DNA of 64,000 bases. Origin: Paenibacillus oceani. Lineage in GTDB: Bacteria > Bacillota > Bacilli > Paenibacillales > NBRC-103111. Below the pieces are notes generated by a model. The model saw nothing but the letters and a program-made list of their open reading frames with translations. It had not been told where the DNA came from and did not search any database. Below are positions 1 through 7,184 of the stretch, piece by piece; position 1 is the stretch's first letter, and every line of letters begins with the position of its first letter. The translations under genes and the position numbers were made by a program. The stretch is from positions 62,001-126,000 of the forward strand of contig NZ_JACXJA010000027.1 of the NCBI RefSeq assembly GCF_014705615.1. The letters are read 5' to 3'.

Positions 1-401
1 ATGAAGTCCCGCTCGCCGCCGTTCGTCAAATCTCCATTGAGTACAAGTAAATCGGCGTCCGGCTTTATGGTATAATATTCTATAAGCGCTTTCATGAGCA
101 AATGCTGCGATTCTTTATCGGTCTCTTGAATGTGCAGGTCGCTCAGCAAAATAAAGGAGAGCAGAGGCGATTCCGTTTGTAGTCCGGGGGATATTTGCTT
201 GTCCGGAGTTTGCCGTGGAAGCTTTGCGGCACGGTTTTCGGCTGCGGCAAAAGCGCCGGGAGATGTGAGTCCAGACAGATTCCTGGGCGACAGTTCCGCT
301 TCGGCTGTCCATCTGCCTGCGAGGCCGGTTACAGCGCAGGAACATAGCGCAAGCGCAGCCGAAACGCATAATACGAGCGTGTTTTTGTGAATCGGATTCA
401 T
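1..401 (-). CDS. Exported calcineurin-like metallophosphoesterase, N-terminal part (runs off window)
   Basis: Reading the minus strand from an ATG at 401 gives an open frame of 133 codons that leaves the window at position 1. Residues 1-30 are basic then hydrophobic, ending around Cys20/Cys22, which suggests a signal peptide (possibly a lipoprotein). A low-complexity spacer to about residue 80 is followed by SDLHI (Asp88, His90) and NGDLTNGGE (Gly123-Asp124), the first two metal-binding blocks of the calcineurin-like phosphoesterase family. These enzymes use two metal ions to cleave phosphoester bonds; the substrate cannot be told. The catalytic C-terminal half lies outside the window. No strong ribosome site precedes the ATG at a normal distance (GGGAG abuts it), so the exact start is uncertain. 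Confidence 0.8.
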   Translation of the reverse strand, partial: MNPIHKNTLVLCVSAALALCSCAVTGLAGRWTAEAELSPRNLSGLTSPGAFAAAENRAAKLPRQTPDKQISPGLQTESPLLSFILLSDLHIQETDKESQHLLMKALIEYYTIKPDADLLVLNGDLTNGGERDF

Positions 402-502
402 CTCCCGAAGTTGGTCCTGCGGGGTTGTGATTTTGTCCCGCGCTTACGATTAGGTTGGTTTCATTTCCCTGACTTATACATACAGGAACGGAGTGATAGG
501 GT

Positions 503-1237
503 GTGCCTCAAATGATTTCATGGGGGCCGTTCGCGATCCAGACCGGACTGCTGGCCGTCATTGCGGCGGCGCTGACGGCGATCGCGGCTGTCCATCTGAT
601 GGCGAGAGCCGCTGGCGGCAGCAATGACAGCCATGCCAAGGAAGCGGCGGAGCTGCTGCAAAATGCGGCTTTTATCGCGCTGATCGTATGGAAGTTCGGC
701 CACGTCTTGTTCGCTCCGGCTGTCGTCTGGGAGCGGCCGTCCGCTTTGCTGCTGCTCAGCGGGGGAACGCGGGAAGCTTTCGTTGCGATGCTTGTGGCAG
801 GTGTGTATCTAGTGGTGCGTCTGCGCAGGAGAGCGATCCCGATCCGGCTTTTTCTCGATCTTGCCGCTTTTGGAGCCGTGCTGGCCGTTATCGTATACGC
901 GGCGATCGACTGGAATTACGGGAAACCGACATCGCTGCCGTGGGGAATGAGCTTGAACGACCCCGAATTCCGGTATCATCCGGTGTCCGCTTATACGATG
1001 CTGGCGGCGGCGTTCGTTGCGCTGCTGCTGTGGATGCGCCGGGGGCAGGCGGGTACGGGGGAGCTGTACAGAGCCGGCTCGATCTATATGGGGCTGGGGC
1101 TGCTGGCCGTCTCCTTCGGTGCGGTTCCGAAGCCTGCTGTGCTGCTGCTGTCGTCCGATCAATGGTGGGCGATTGCTTTGGCGGGAATTGGCATTGTTTC
1201 GTCTACTCTGTCGCATAATAAGGCGGAAGGGAGATGA
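503..1237 (+). CDS. Prolipoprotein diacylglyceryl transferase (Lgt)-like membrane protein
   Basis: A 244-residue, strongly hydrophobic protein with about six or seven membrane spans, starting at GTG 503 (an ATG at 512 is an alternative). The segment RYHPVSAYTMLAAA near residue 155 resembles the HP-x-x-LYE block of Lgt, the enzyme that adds diacylglycerol to lipoprotein cysteines in the membrane. The Arg-Gly-Asn catalytic block of true Lgt (R-I-G-N-F) is not visible, and the protein is shorter than the usual 260-290 residues, so this is more likely a divergent paralogue than the housekeeping enzyme. It sits 6 bp before a small hydrophilic gene and probably shares its transcript. Confidence 0.7.
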   Translation: MPQMISWGPFAIQTGLLAVIAAALTAIAAVHLMARAAGGSNDSHAKEAAELLQNAAFIALIVWKFGHVLFAPAVVWERPSALLLLSGGTREAFVAMLVAGVYLVVRLRRRAIPIRLFLDLAAFGAVLAVIVYAAIDWNYGKPTSLPWGMSLNDPEFRYHPVSAYTMLAAAFVALLLWMRRGQAGTGELYRAGSIYMGLGLLAVSFGAVPKPAVLLLSSDQWWAIALAGIGIVSSTLSHNKAEGR

Positions 1238-1243
1238 CCAATC

Positions 1244-1381
1244 ATGTCAAACCAACCAAAAAACGATCAGGACTCCATCGCTCAGCGCCGTCAAGCCGAG
1301 CAAAACGAAGAAAACCGCGGGAAATCGGCCGGCAGCGTTGTGGATAAAAAGCTGGACGGTCCGAACCGTCCCTCGGTTTAA
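1244..1381 (+). CDS. Small hydrophilic protein, 45 residues, unknown function
   Basis: ATG 1244 opens a 45-codon frame ending at TAA 1379-1381, 6 bp after the stop of the Lgt-like gene and 24 bp before the next gene. The product is rich in Gln, Asn, Lys and Arg, with no hydrophobic segment and no motif I recognise. GGAAGGGAG at 1226-1234 is a good ribosome-binding site about 9 bp before the ATG. The tight packing between two same-strand genes is the main support. Small soluble proteins of this composition are common among spore-associated proteins of the group, but nothing in the sequence proves such a role. Confidence 0.55.
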   Translation: MSNQPKNDQDSIAQRRQAEQNEENRGKSAGSVVDKKLDGPNRPSV

Positions 1382-1405
1382 GCCGGGTCCCGACAGGAGC
1401 GGAAT

Positions 1406-1819
1406 ATGGACAAAAACTACAACGAGCGCCAGGAGCGGGATACGAAGCAGCAGCCGCAGGCAGGCCGGGACGATGCATCGCTGGACCCGTTCGAGATTAA
1501 TTTTTTGCCCCAGTTTACGGAGGGCCGAGGTCCGAGAAAACCGTTTATTAACGAATTCGGCGTGACGATCGGCGACCATATCTACGAATCGCCGGACTCT
1601 CCGCTCAGCCAGTGGACGGAAGAAACCGATCCTATGGTGATGGCGGGCGATCAGTGGGTGCACCCGTTCAAGGATATCGGATTTCAGACCGACGAGAACC
1701 GCGATTATTTCGAGAAGGGGATCTTGCCGTCGGCTCAAGGCGGCCGGTTCATGCATCCGGATAAAAACACCGCTTACGATGCAGGCACGGACCCCGATCC
1801 GGATCATGTAAAGGAATAA
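1406..1819 (+). CDS. DUF3905-like hydrophilic protein
   Basis: A 137-residue acidic soluble protein. After a charged N-terminal tail (1-27) comes a conserved-looking core: DPFEINFLPQF, GVTIGDHIYESPDSPL, QWTEETDPMVMAGDQWVHP and DIGFQT. This resembles the DUF3905 family of Bacillus and Paenibacillus, uncharacterised proteins sometimes linked to sporulation; the assignment is from memory of the motif pattern. GACAGGAGCGGAAT supplies the ribosome site. It is the third gene of the cluster starting with the Lgt-like protein. No catalytic residues or membrane segment are evident. Confidence 0.65.
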   Translation: MDKNYNERQERDTKQQPQAGRDDASLDPFEINFLPQFTEGRGPRKPFINEFGVTIGDHIYESPDSPLSQWTEETDPMVMAGDQWVHPFKDIGFQTDENRDYFEKGILPSAQGGRFMHPDKNTAYDAGTDPDPDHVKE

Positions 1820-2105
1820 GCGGGATTAAGCGGTTGGAAGGGCGGGGGTTCGGGTTAGCCCGATTGGAGGTTTCGACGGGCAGACCGTACCACCCGTTGA
1901 TGTAAAAGAGACAGACGGCGCTTAACCAGGTAGCCATGCGACGATGAGGACAAAGCGGCGTTTCGACCGGAGATGACGGCTCTTTATAGAAATCTCGTCC
2001 ATTCGGTTTCGAATGGGGGCTTTGCTTACGCGGGCTGGAGATGTATAATAAAAGTTAGTCAACATTTTCGATTCGAAACTTGCGAATCTTGGAGGAGTGA
2101 AGATC

Positions 2106-2540
2106 ATGTCCATGTCATTCGAAGCATATATGAAAGATGTGGTTCAACCGATGCGGGAAGATTTGACCCGTATTGGCATTCAGGAACTGCGTACGCCGGA
2201 TGAGGTCGTCCAGCAGTTCGAAAGCGCGAAGGGCACCTCGCTCGTCGTCGTCAACTCGGTATGCGGCTGCGCCGCCGGCCAATGCCGCCCAGGTGTCGCC
2301 CAAGCGCTGCAGCACGACATTACGCCGGATCACCTGTTCACCGTTTTTGCCGGACAGGACAAGGAAGCTACGGCTAAAGCCCGCGAATATTTCGCGCCGT
2401 ACCCGCCGTCGTCTCCGTCGATCGCCCTGATGAAGGACGGAGAGCTGGTACACATGATCGAGCGCCATCAGATCGAGAACCGCTCCGCATCGGAGATCGC
2501 CGCAGATCTGACTCAAGCGTTTGAGCGTTTTTGCCGCTAA
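2106..2540 (+). CDS. Bacilliredoxin (BrxA/BrxB, YphP/YqiW family)
   Basis: A 144-residue thioredoxin-fold protein with the family motif NSVCGCAAG (Cys-Gly-Cys) in the first half, and VFAGQDKEAT and PPSSPSIALMKDGE further on. Bacilliredoxins remove bacillithiol from S-bacillithiolated proteins after oxidative stress, through the CGC active site in the cytoplasm. I chose ATG 2106 rather than GTG 2097 because GGAGGAG at 2091-2097 lies 8 bp before 2106, and because known members start with a short MxMxF leader. It is monocistronic: a clear intrinsic terminator follows 25 bp after the stop. Length fits the family (about 145). Confidence 0.93.
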   Translation: MSMSFEAYMKDVVQPMREDLTRIGIQELRTPDEVVQQFESAKGTSLVVVNSVCGCAAGQCRPGVAQALQHDITPDHLFTVFAGQDKEATAKAREYFAPYPPSSPSIALMKDGELVHMIERHQIENRSASEIAADLTQAFERFCR

Positions 2541-2565
2541 TCGGCTGGGAACTAAGCAAGCAGTG

Positions 2566-2590
2566 AGCTGCCCACAAGGGCAGCTTTTTT
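2566..2590 (+). terminator. Intrinsic terminator of the bacilliredoxin gene
   Basis: An 8-bp perfect stem AGCTGCCC/GGGCAGCT with an ACAA tetraloop, followed by six T. It ends the bacilliredoxin transcript. Confidence 0.9.
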
Positions 2591-2677
2591 GTTGTTTTCG
2601 CCTCTCTCTGGAAGCCGCGCGCCTGAAGGGCTGCTCTCGTTCAGCTTTGAATAGACACCGCTCCTCTCTGTGCAAAT

Positions 2678-2762
2678 TGTGGACAAGTTGTGGATAATGT
2701 GTGTAAATGCCGTGGATAAGTTATAAATTCTCGTGGATATGTTGTTAATATAATGTGGATAT
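2678..2762 (+). promoter_or_regulatory. Cluster of DnaA-box-like sites in helical register
   Basis: Five same-orientation 9-mers match the DnaA box (TTATNCACA read on the minus strand): TGTGGACAA at 2678, TGTGGATAA at 2689 (perfect), CGTGGATAA at 2711, CGTGGATAT at 2732 and TGTGGATAT at 2754. Start-to-start spacings are 11, 22, 21 and 22 bp, multiples of one helical turn. A weaker TGTGTGTAA lies at 2698. No dnaA or replication gene is nearby, so this resembles a DnaA-box cluster away from the origin. Binding has not been shown. Confidence 0.6.
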
Positions 2763-2778
2763 GTGGGCTAATGGTGCT

Positions 2779-2872
2779 GGGAAGCTGCGTTTCCGCTATC
2801 GCTTGGGGCCGGTATGCCCGAAGGGGATAGCGGAACGCTTGTGTTCCGTTATTGCCGAAGTGCTCGGCGGGA
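2779..2872. repeat. Palindromic intergenic repeat (GGAA...TTCC family), short copy
   Basis: GCGTTTCCGCTATCGC and the inverted pair ATAGCGGAA/TTCCGTTAT (2827-2852) resemble the GGAAGT/ACTTCC palindromes at 14085-14262 and 49160-49380. No coding potential is visible. It fills the gap between the DnaA-box cluster and the convergent synthase-like gene. Confidence 0.4.
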
Positions 2873-4249
2873 TTAGACGGGCTCTGGGGACTTCCCTCCG
2901 GCCGGAAACCGCACCGGCAGATGGTGCTGCGCCGCACCGGCGAGCTCCCCGTCGGATAGACTGGTCGTTCTCCCGTTCTCGTATTGCCGGACAACCCATT
3001 CGTACAGCGCCTTCACGCCAGGGTTACGTTTATCGACGCGCTCGCTGCCGGTAAGGCCGAGATAGCGGTTCACCCAATGCGCAACGCCGGCCGTGCCCGC
3101 TTTGTCAGTGACGAGGACGCCGAGCGGCCGGTTCAGCAGTTTCGCGGTGTCGAAGATGTTGTAGATCTCTTCGTTTTTAATAATGCCGTCGGCATGGATG
3201 CCGGCTGCGGTTACGTTGAAGCTTTTGCCGACGAACGGCGTCATCGGAGGGATTTCGTACCCGAGCTCCCGTTCGAAATAATCCGCGATTTCCGTAACGA
3301 CCCGCGTATCGACCGAACGGTCCCCCGTAAGGCCCATATATTCGAACAATAACCCTTCGATCGGAGTGTTTCCCGTCCGTTCGCCGAACCCGAGCAGCGT
3401 TCCGTTTACCCCGGAGCAGCCGTACAGCCAAGCCGTGGCCGCATTGGTGAGCACTTTGTAGAAGTCGTTATGCCCGTGCCATTCGAGCTGAGCGGACGGG
3501 ATCCCGGTCTCCGACCGCAAAGCGTGCAGCAGCCGCGGCACACTGCGCGGCAGCACCGCACCGGGATAGCTGACGCCATAGCCCATCGTATCGCACAGTC
3601 GCACCTTGACGGGGATGCCGCTTTCGGCGGAAAGCTGCTGGAGCTGCTGTACGAACGGAACGACGAAGCCGTACACGTCAGCCCTTGTCACATCCTCCAG
3701 ATGGCAGCGGGGGCGAACGCCTTCCTCCAGGGCGGCGCGCACGACGGACAAATATTGCTCCATCGCCTGTTCCCGGCTCAAGCCCAGCTTGAGATGGATG
3801 TGGTAGTCCGAACATGAGGTCAGGATGCCGGTCTCGCGGATGCCCATCTCCTTAACCAGCTGAAAATCTTTCTCCACCGCGCGAATCCATGCCGTTATCT
3901 CCGGAAATTCGTATCCGCGCTCCTGGCATGCCCGGACCGCTTGCCGGTCTTTCTCGCTGTACAGAAAAAATTCGCTCTGACGGATGACGCCGCTGGGCCC
4001 CGATAACCGGTGAAGCAGATCGAATAAATCGGTAATCTGATCGACGGTGTAAGGGAGGCGGGCTTGCTGGCCGTCACGGAACGTCGTGTCGGTAATGAAG
4101 ATCGAGTCGGGACGGTCCATCGGGACGTCCACACCGTCGAAGAACACAAGCGGTGGGGCTTCGTAAGGAAATTGTTCGCGTTGCAGGTTGGGCTCTGCAG
4201 GTGTGGCTGCGGAGAGGTGTCGATCGTCCGTGTTGCGTTTATCATTCAT
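2873..4249 (-). CDS. Homocitrate/2-isopropylmalate synthase-like (HMGL family) enzyme
   Basis: A 458-residue cytoplasmic TIM-barrel enzyme of the DRE-metallolyase (HMGL-like) superfamily. DTTFRDGQQ (Arg58-Asp59) is the catalytic/metal block, RLCDTMGYG follows mid-protein, and LEWHGHNDF carries the two metal-binding histidines; GERTGNTPIEGL is also typical. These enzymes condense acetyl-CoA with a 2-oxo acid. The RQSEFFLYS region and the lack of a long C-terminal LeuA regulatory domain recall the Re-citrate-synthase/homocitrate-synthase-like subgroup rather than LeuA, so the substrate is open. It stands alone, divergent from the amidohydrolase-Rieske pair. AAAGGGTG about 7 bp before ATG 4249 supports the start. 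Confidence 0.8.
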   Translation of the reverse strand: MNDKRNTDDRHLSAATPAEPNLQREQFPYEAPPLVFFDGVDVPMDRPDSIFITDTTFRDGQQARLPYTVDQITDLFDLLHRLSGPSGVIRQSEFFLYSEKDRQAVRACQERGYEFPEITAWIRAVEKDFQLVKEMGIRETGILTSCSDYHIHLKLGLSREQAMEQYLSVVRAALEEGVRPRCHLEDVTRADVYGFVVPFVQQLQQLSAESGIPVKVRLCDTMGYGVSYPGAVLPRSVPRLLHALRSETGIPSAQLEWHGHNDFYKVLTNAATAWLYGCSGVNGTLLGFGERTGNTPIEGLLFEYMGLTGDRSVDTRVVTEIADYFERELGYEIPPMTPFVGKSFNVTAAGIHADGIIKNEEIYNIFDTAKLLNRPLGVLVTDKAGTAGVAHWVNRYLGLTGSERVDKRNPGVKALYEWVVRQYENGRTTSLSDGELAGAAQHHLPVRFPAGGKSPEPV

Positions 4250-4295
4250 TGTCGCTTCACCCTTTCTTCGTATGAGTTTATTGTATGAAATTTAA

Positions 4296-4412
4296 TTGAT
4301 AAATGAAACTTTATACTTTTTATCATAACGATAAATGATGTTCATCGAAAAGAAGCAACCGATATTTGGTTTGCCGAATGAGGAACAGGATGAAAATATT
4401 TCGATAAAATGA
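4296..4412. promoter_or_regulatory. AT-rich divergent control region with repeated GATAAATGA
   Basis: Between the synthase-like gene (minus) and the amidohydrolase gene (plus), an AT-rich stretch carries GATAAATGA at 4298 and 4330 and GATAAAATGA at 4403. The second copy is part of an inverted pair TTTATC/GATAAA (4319-4335). These may be operator sites for an unknown regulator; only the repeat itself is seen. Confidence 0.35.
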
Positions 4413-4521
4413 TTGAATGATCCAATAATATTGAAGTGTGTTCATGGCCTAAATTCTTTTTAGTTATTAAGATAATAGCAGGAAGTAGCTTGCTGCCAGT
4501 CTAAGCAGAGGGGGAATAACC

Positions 4522-5580
4522 ATGATTGAAAAACTGAAAATTATTGATTGCGATGTTCACAATTCACTCCGAAGTTACCGTGATTTGTTGCCTTATCTGG
4601 CCGAGCCTTGGAGAACCCGGGTGGAGCAGGCGGGGCTAGGCTTAATGTTTTCCGGCTACTATACGCCGGTCGGCGTAGGCCGAAAAGATGCGGTGCCTCC
4701 GGGAGGAGGGGCGGTCGGTTCGGATCCCGATTTCGTCGCCAAGCAACTGCTCGATCCGTACAACGTGGAGTACGGGATTTTAACGAGCAATCTGTTCAGC
4801 ATATCGGTGGGGCACGATCCCGATTTTGCGGCTGCTCTGTCCAGTGCGTACAACGACTATATGCTCGAAGCTTGGGTCGGCAAAAACAGCCGCTACAAAG
4901 GGTCGCTGCTCGTTTCCTTTCTCGACCCGCAGTTGGCGGCGAGGGAAATCGACCGGCTGGGCCCTCATCCGGGGATCGTCCAGGTTGTTATGAGCAGCGC
5001 GACCCGGATGCCACTCGGGCAGCGGTTTTACCATCCGATTTACGAAGCGGCCGCCCGTCACGGGTTACCGATCGCCATTCACCCCGGAGCGGAAGGGGCG
5101 GGCCAATCGAATCCGCCGTCGGCGGCCGGTTATCCGACCTGGTACATTGAGTGGCACACCAATTTGTCGCAAAATTTTATGGCTCAGTTGACCAGCATTA
5201 TTTGCGAGGGGGTATTTGAGAAGTTTCCGGGGCTCAAATTCGTCTTCATTGAAGGCGGGATCGCTTGGCTGCCGCATCTGATGTGGAGGCTCGACAAAAA
5301 CTATACCGCTCTGCGTTCGCAGGTCCCCTGGCTGAAAAAAATGCCAAGCGCCTATATCCGCGACCATTGCTACTTCACGACGCAACCGATCGAGGAGCCG
5401 GATAACCCGAAACATTTGAAAGCGATTTTCGAGATGTTCGACGCCGAGCATGTTCTAATGTATTCGAGCGATTACCCGCATTGGGATTTTGACGCGCCGG
5501 ATCAAATCTTGAGATGGCTTGCTCCGGAGGCGCGAGAGAAAATCTTCTATGCCAATGCCAAGAAGTTGTACAACTTGTAG
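4522..5580 (+). CDS. Amidohydrolase family 2 (ACMSD-like) metal-dependent hydrolase or decarboxylase
   Basis: A 352-residue protein with the amidohydrolase-2 layout: IIDCDVHN near the N terminus (Asp11-x-His13 metal site), PIAIHPGAEG in the middle (metal His), FVFIEGGIAWLPHLMWRLD, and MYSSDYPHWDFDAP near the C terminus (catalytic Asp). The family includes aminocarboxymuconate-semialdehyde decarboxylase, gamma-resorcylate decarboxylase and related hydrolases acting on small aromatic or carboxylic compounds. AGAGGGGGAATAACC before ATG 4522 is a good ribosome site. Only 13 bp separate it from a Rieske ferredoxin, so the two are almost certainly co-expressed; the pair suggests aromatic-compound metabolism. 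Substrate unknown. Confidence 0.85.
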   Translation: MIEKLKIIDCDVHNSLRSYRDLLPYLAEPWRTRVEQAGLGLMFSGYYTPVGVGRKDAVPPGGGAVGSDPDFVAKQLLDPYNVEYGILTSNLFSISVGHDPDFAAALSSAYNDYMLEAWVGKNSRYKGSLLVSFLDPQLAAREIDRLGPHPGIVQVVMSSATRMPLGQRFYHPIYEAAARHGLPIAIHPGAEGAGQSNPPSAAGYPTWYIEWHTNLSQNFMAQLTSIICEGVFEKFPGLKFVFIEGGIAWLPHLMWRLDKNYTALRSQVPWLKKMPSAYIRDHCYFTTQPIEEPDNPKHLKAIFEMFDAEHVLMYSSDYPHWDFDAPDQILRWLAPEAREKIFYANAKKLYNL

Positions 5581-5593
5581 GGGGTTGTCCAGA

Positions 5594-5944
5594 ATGGACG
5601 TACATTATGTGGCCGAAGCGGATGCGATCGAGGAAGGTTGCCATCAAATCGTAGAAATCGGCGGGAAATCGATCGGCATTTATAAGGTGAAAGGTGAATA
5701 TTTCGCCCTGTTGAATTATTGTCCCCATCAAGGCGCGCAACTGTGCAAAGGACCGGTGTGCGGCACGACGATGCTGTCCCCGGTGTACGAATACGACTAC
5801 GGCAGACAAGGGGAAATCGTGCGTTGTCCTTGGCATGGCTGGGAGTTCGACATCCGTACGGGACGGCCGCTTGTGGAAGGAAAGGGCAGGCTGCGCAAGT
5901 ATGAAGTCGTCATTGCCGGCGGCAAAATCGGCATCAAGATATAG
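5594..5944 (+). CDS. Rieske [2Fe-2S] ferredoxin-type protein
   Basis: A 116-residue soluble Rieske protein. The two cluster-binding boxes are CPHQGAQLC (Cys43, His45) and CPWHGWEFD (Cys78, His81). It has no oxygenase catalytic domain, so it is a stand-alone electron carrier or a subunit. ATG 5594 gives a compact domain; an upstream in-frame start at 5519 would overlap the amidohydrolase gene and adds nothing conserved. It lies 13 bp downstream of the amidohydrolase, which suggests that both serve one ring-modifying reaction. Neither an oxygenase alpha subunit nor a reductase is in the neighbourhood. Confidence 0.88.
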   Translation: MDVHYVAEADAIEEGCHQIVEIGGKSIGIYKVKGEYFALLNYCPHQGAQLCKGPVCGTTMLSPVYEYDYGRQGEIVRCPWHGWEFDIRTGRPLVEGKGRLRKYEVVIAGGKIGIKI

Positions 5945-6068
5945 CTCTGTGCAAAGCCGGAGCCGGTTGCGGACCGGCGGAACGCACGGCGTGCAGGTTA
6001 AGCCCGGGTAAGTAAGCAAGCAAGGACAGCCAGGACCGGAAGCTGGAGGTTCGCGGGGCCCGGGTCAT

Positions 6069-6890
6069 TCAAGCCTGGGCCGGTCTCCCGGCCTTAGGGA
6101 GCGGAATAATCGTGACGGGCTGTCCTTTTTGAACCACCGATGGCGTGAAGCCGGTAATCGTCTTGAATACACGGTGAAAATGCGACTGCTCGCAGTAACC
6201 CAGATGGTCGGAAATTTCCGCAATTGTCATCCGGCTGCTTTGAAGCAGTTCGCAGGCCACCGCTATTTTCACCTGATGGATATAATCTACCGGTGTCTGG
6301 CCCAGCGTCTCCTTGAACAGCTTGGTGATGTGATTCGGAGAACGGTCGACGTATTCGGCCAGATCGGACAGCTTGATCGGCTGGCAATGGTTATGAACGA
6401 TATACGTTTGCAGCCGGTTCATCAGTTCATGCTTGATCGCCGAGCTTCGCTGTTTCTGCGAATCCTGGATGATTAGCCCGATTAATTCCGACAGGATGCC
6501 TTCGCAGATGAGCGGGCTGCTGCCCGAGGACCGGTTGAACCACTGCATCAGAAGCATCGAGAAGCGCTGCCGGAAGTAATGATCGTTATGGATTTTATCC
6601 GTATAGAACCCTTTGTCACGCAGAGGGAACAGCTCGGTATCGGCGTTGCCGGACGAGGTGAAGTGAGCCGAATATTTCTGGTGCAGCTCCTTGTCATTGT
6701 GGCACGACCGGCTCGTGCCTGCGGGGATGAACAAGATGTCGCCCTGCTCGAGCGTCACGTCTTGCCCCAGCATCCGGTATACGACCCGGCCGCTCGTCAC
6801 GTAGATCAGGATATGATGGGGGACCTTCTTGTCCGTAATGGCCCACTTCTCGACGCGATCGTCATAAATAACTGTTTTGATGGAGAACAC
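6069..6890 (-). CDS. AraC-family transcriptional regulator
   Basis: A 273-residue regulator: an N-terminal cupin-like ligand domain (VTLEQGDILFIPAGTSRSC) and a C-terminal pair of AraC helix-turn-helix motifs (LSDLAEYVDRSPNHITKLFK and IAEISDHLGYCEQSHFHRVF). I place the start at GTG 6890 because GGGAGG at 6898-6903 lies 7 bp upstream, while the upstream ATG at 6932 has no ribosome site. It is divergent from the tandem binding-protein genes at 7185 across a 294-bp control region with two cre-like sites, so it is a likely regulator of that group, responding to a carbohydrate or its derivative. Confidence 0.9.
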   Translation of the reverse strand: MFSIKTVIYDDRVEKWAITDKKVPHHILIYVTSGRVVYRMLGQDVTLEQGDILFIPAGTSRSCHNDKELHQKYSAHFTSSGNADTELFPLRDKGFYTDKIHNDHYFRQRFSMLLMQWFNRSSGSSPLICEGILSELIGLIIQDSQKQRSSAIKHELMNRLQTYIVHNHCQPIKLSDLAEYVDRSPNHITKLFKETLGQTPVDYIHQVKIAVACELLQSSRMTIAEISDHLGYCEQSHFHRVFKTITGFTPSVVQKGQPVTIIPLPKAGRPAQA

Positions 6891-7046
6891 GGCGATTCCT
6901 CCCGGTTGATTATTTACGATTGAATTATACATAAAATTGGGGGATCATTCATTGATGGAATTCCTTCATATGTATTACTATTATAGCAGATGATCATCTT
7001 CTGGAAACCATATGGATGAGTGAAATATGTAGAATATCGATTGTTT

Positions 7047-7060
7047 TGAAAGCGTTTGTT
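7047..7060 (+). promoter_or_regulatory. cre-like site (CcpA), upstream copy
   Basis: TGAAAGCGTTTGTT matches the catabolite-response element TGWAAGCGNTTNCA at 12 of 14 positions. It lies 138 bp before the first binding-protein start, in the divergent control region. Confidence 0.5.
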
Positions 7061-7136
7061 ATGGTGAAGTCTGTAAGAGGTCGCGAATGTTGGATCGAAC
7101 GCAGGACGTCCGGAAGGGCCAAACGTTTGTCTTTTT

Positions 7137-7150
7137 TGACAACGCTTTCA
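7137..7150 (-). promoter_or_regulatory. cre-like site (CcpA), start-proximal copy
   Basis: Read on the minus strand, TGAAAGCGTTGTCA matches the cre consensus at 13 of 14 positions. It lies 35 bp before ATG 7185, where binding would block transcription. With the site at 7047 it suggests repression of the downstream genes when a preferred sugar is present. Confidence 0.6.
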
Positions 7151-7184
7151 GAAGGGCTGACCGAAATTCAAAGGGGGAATTTCT

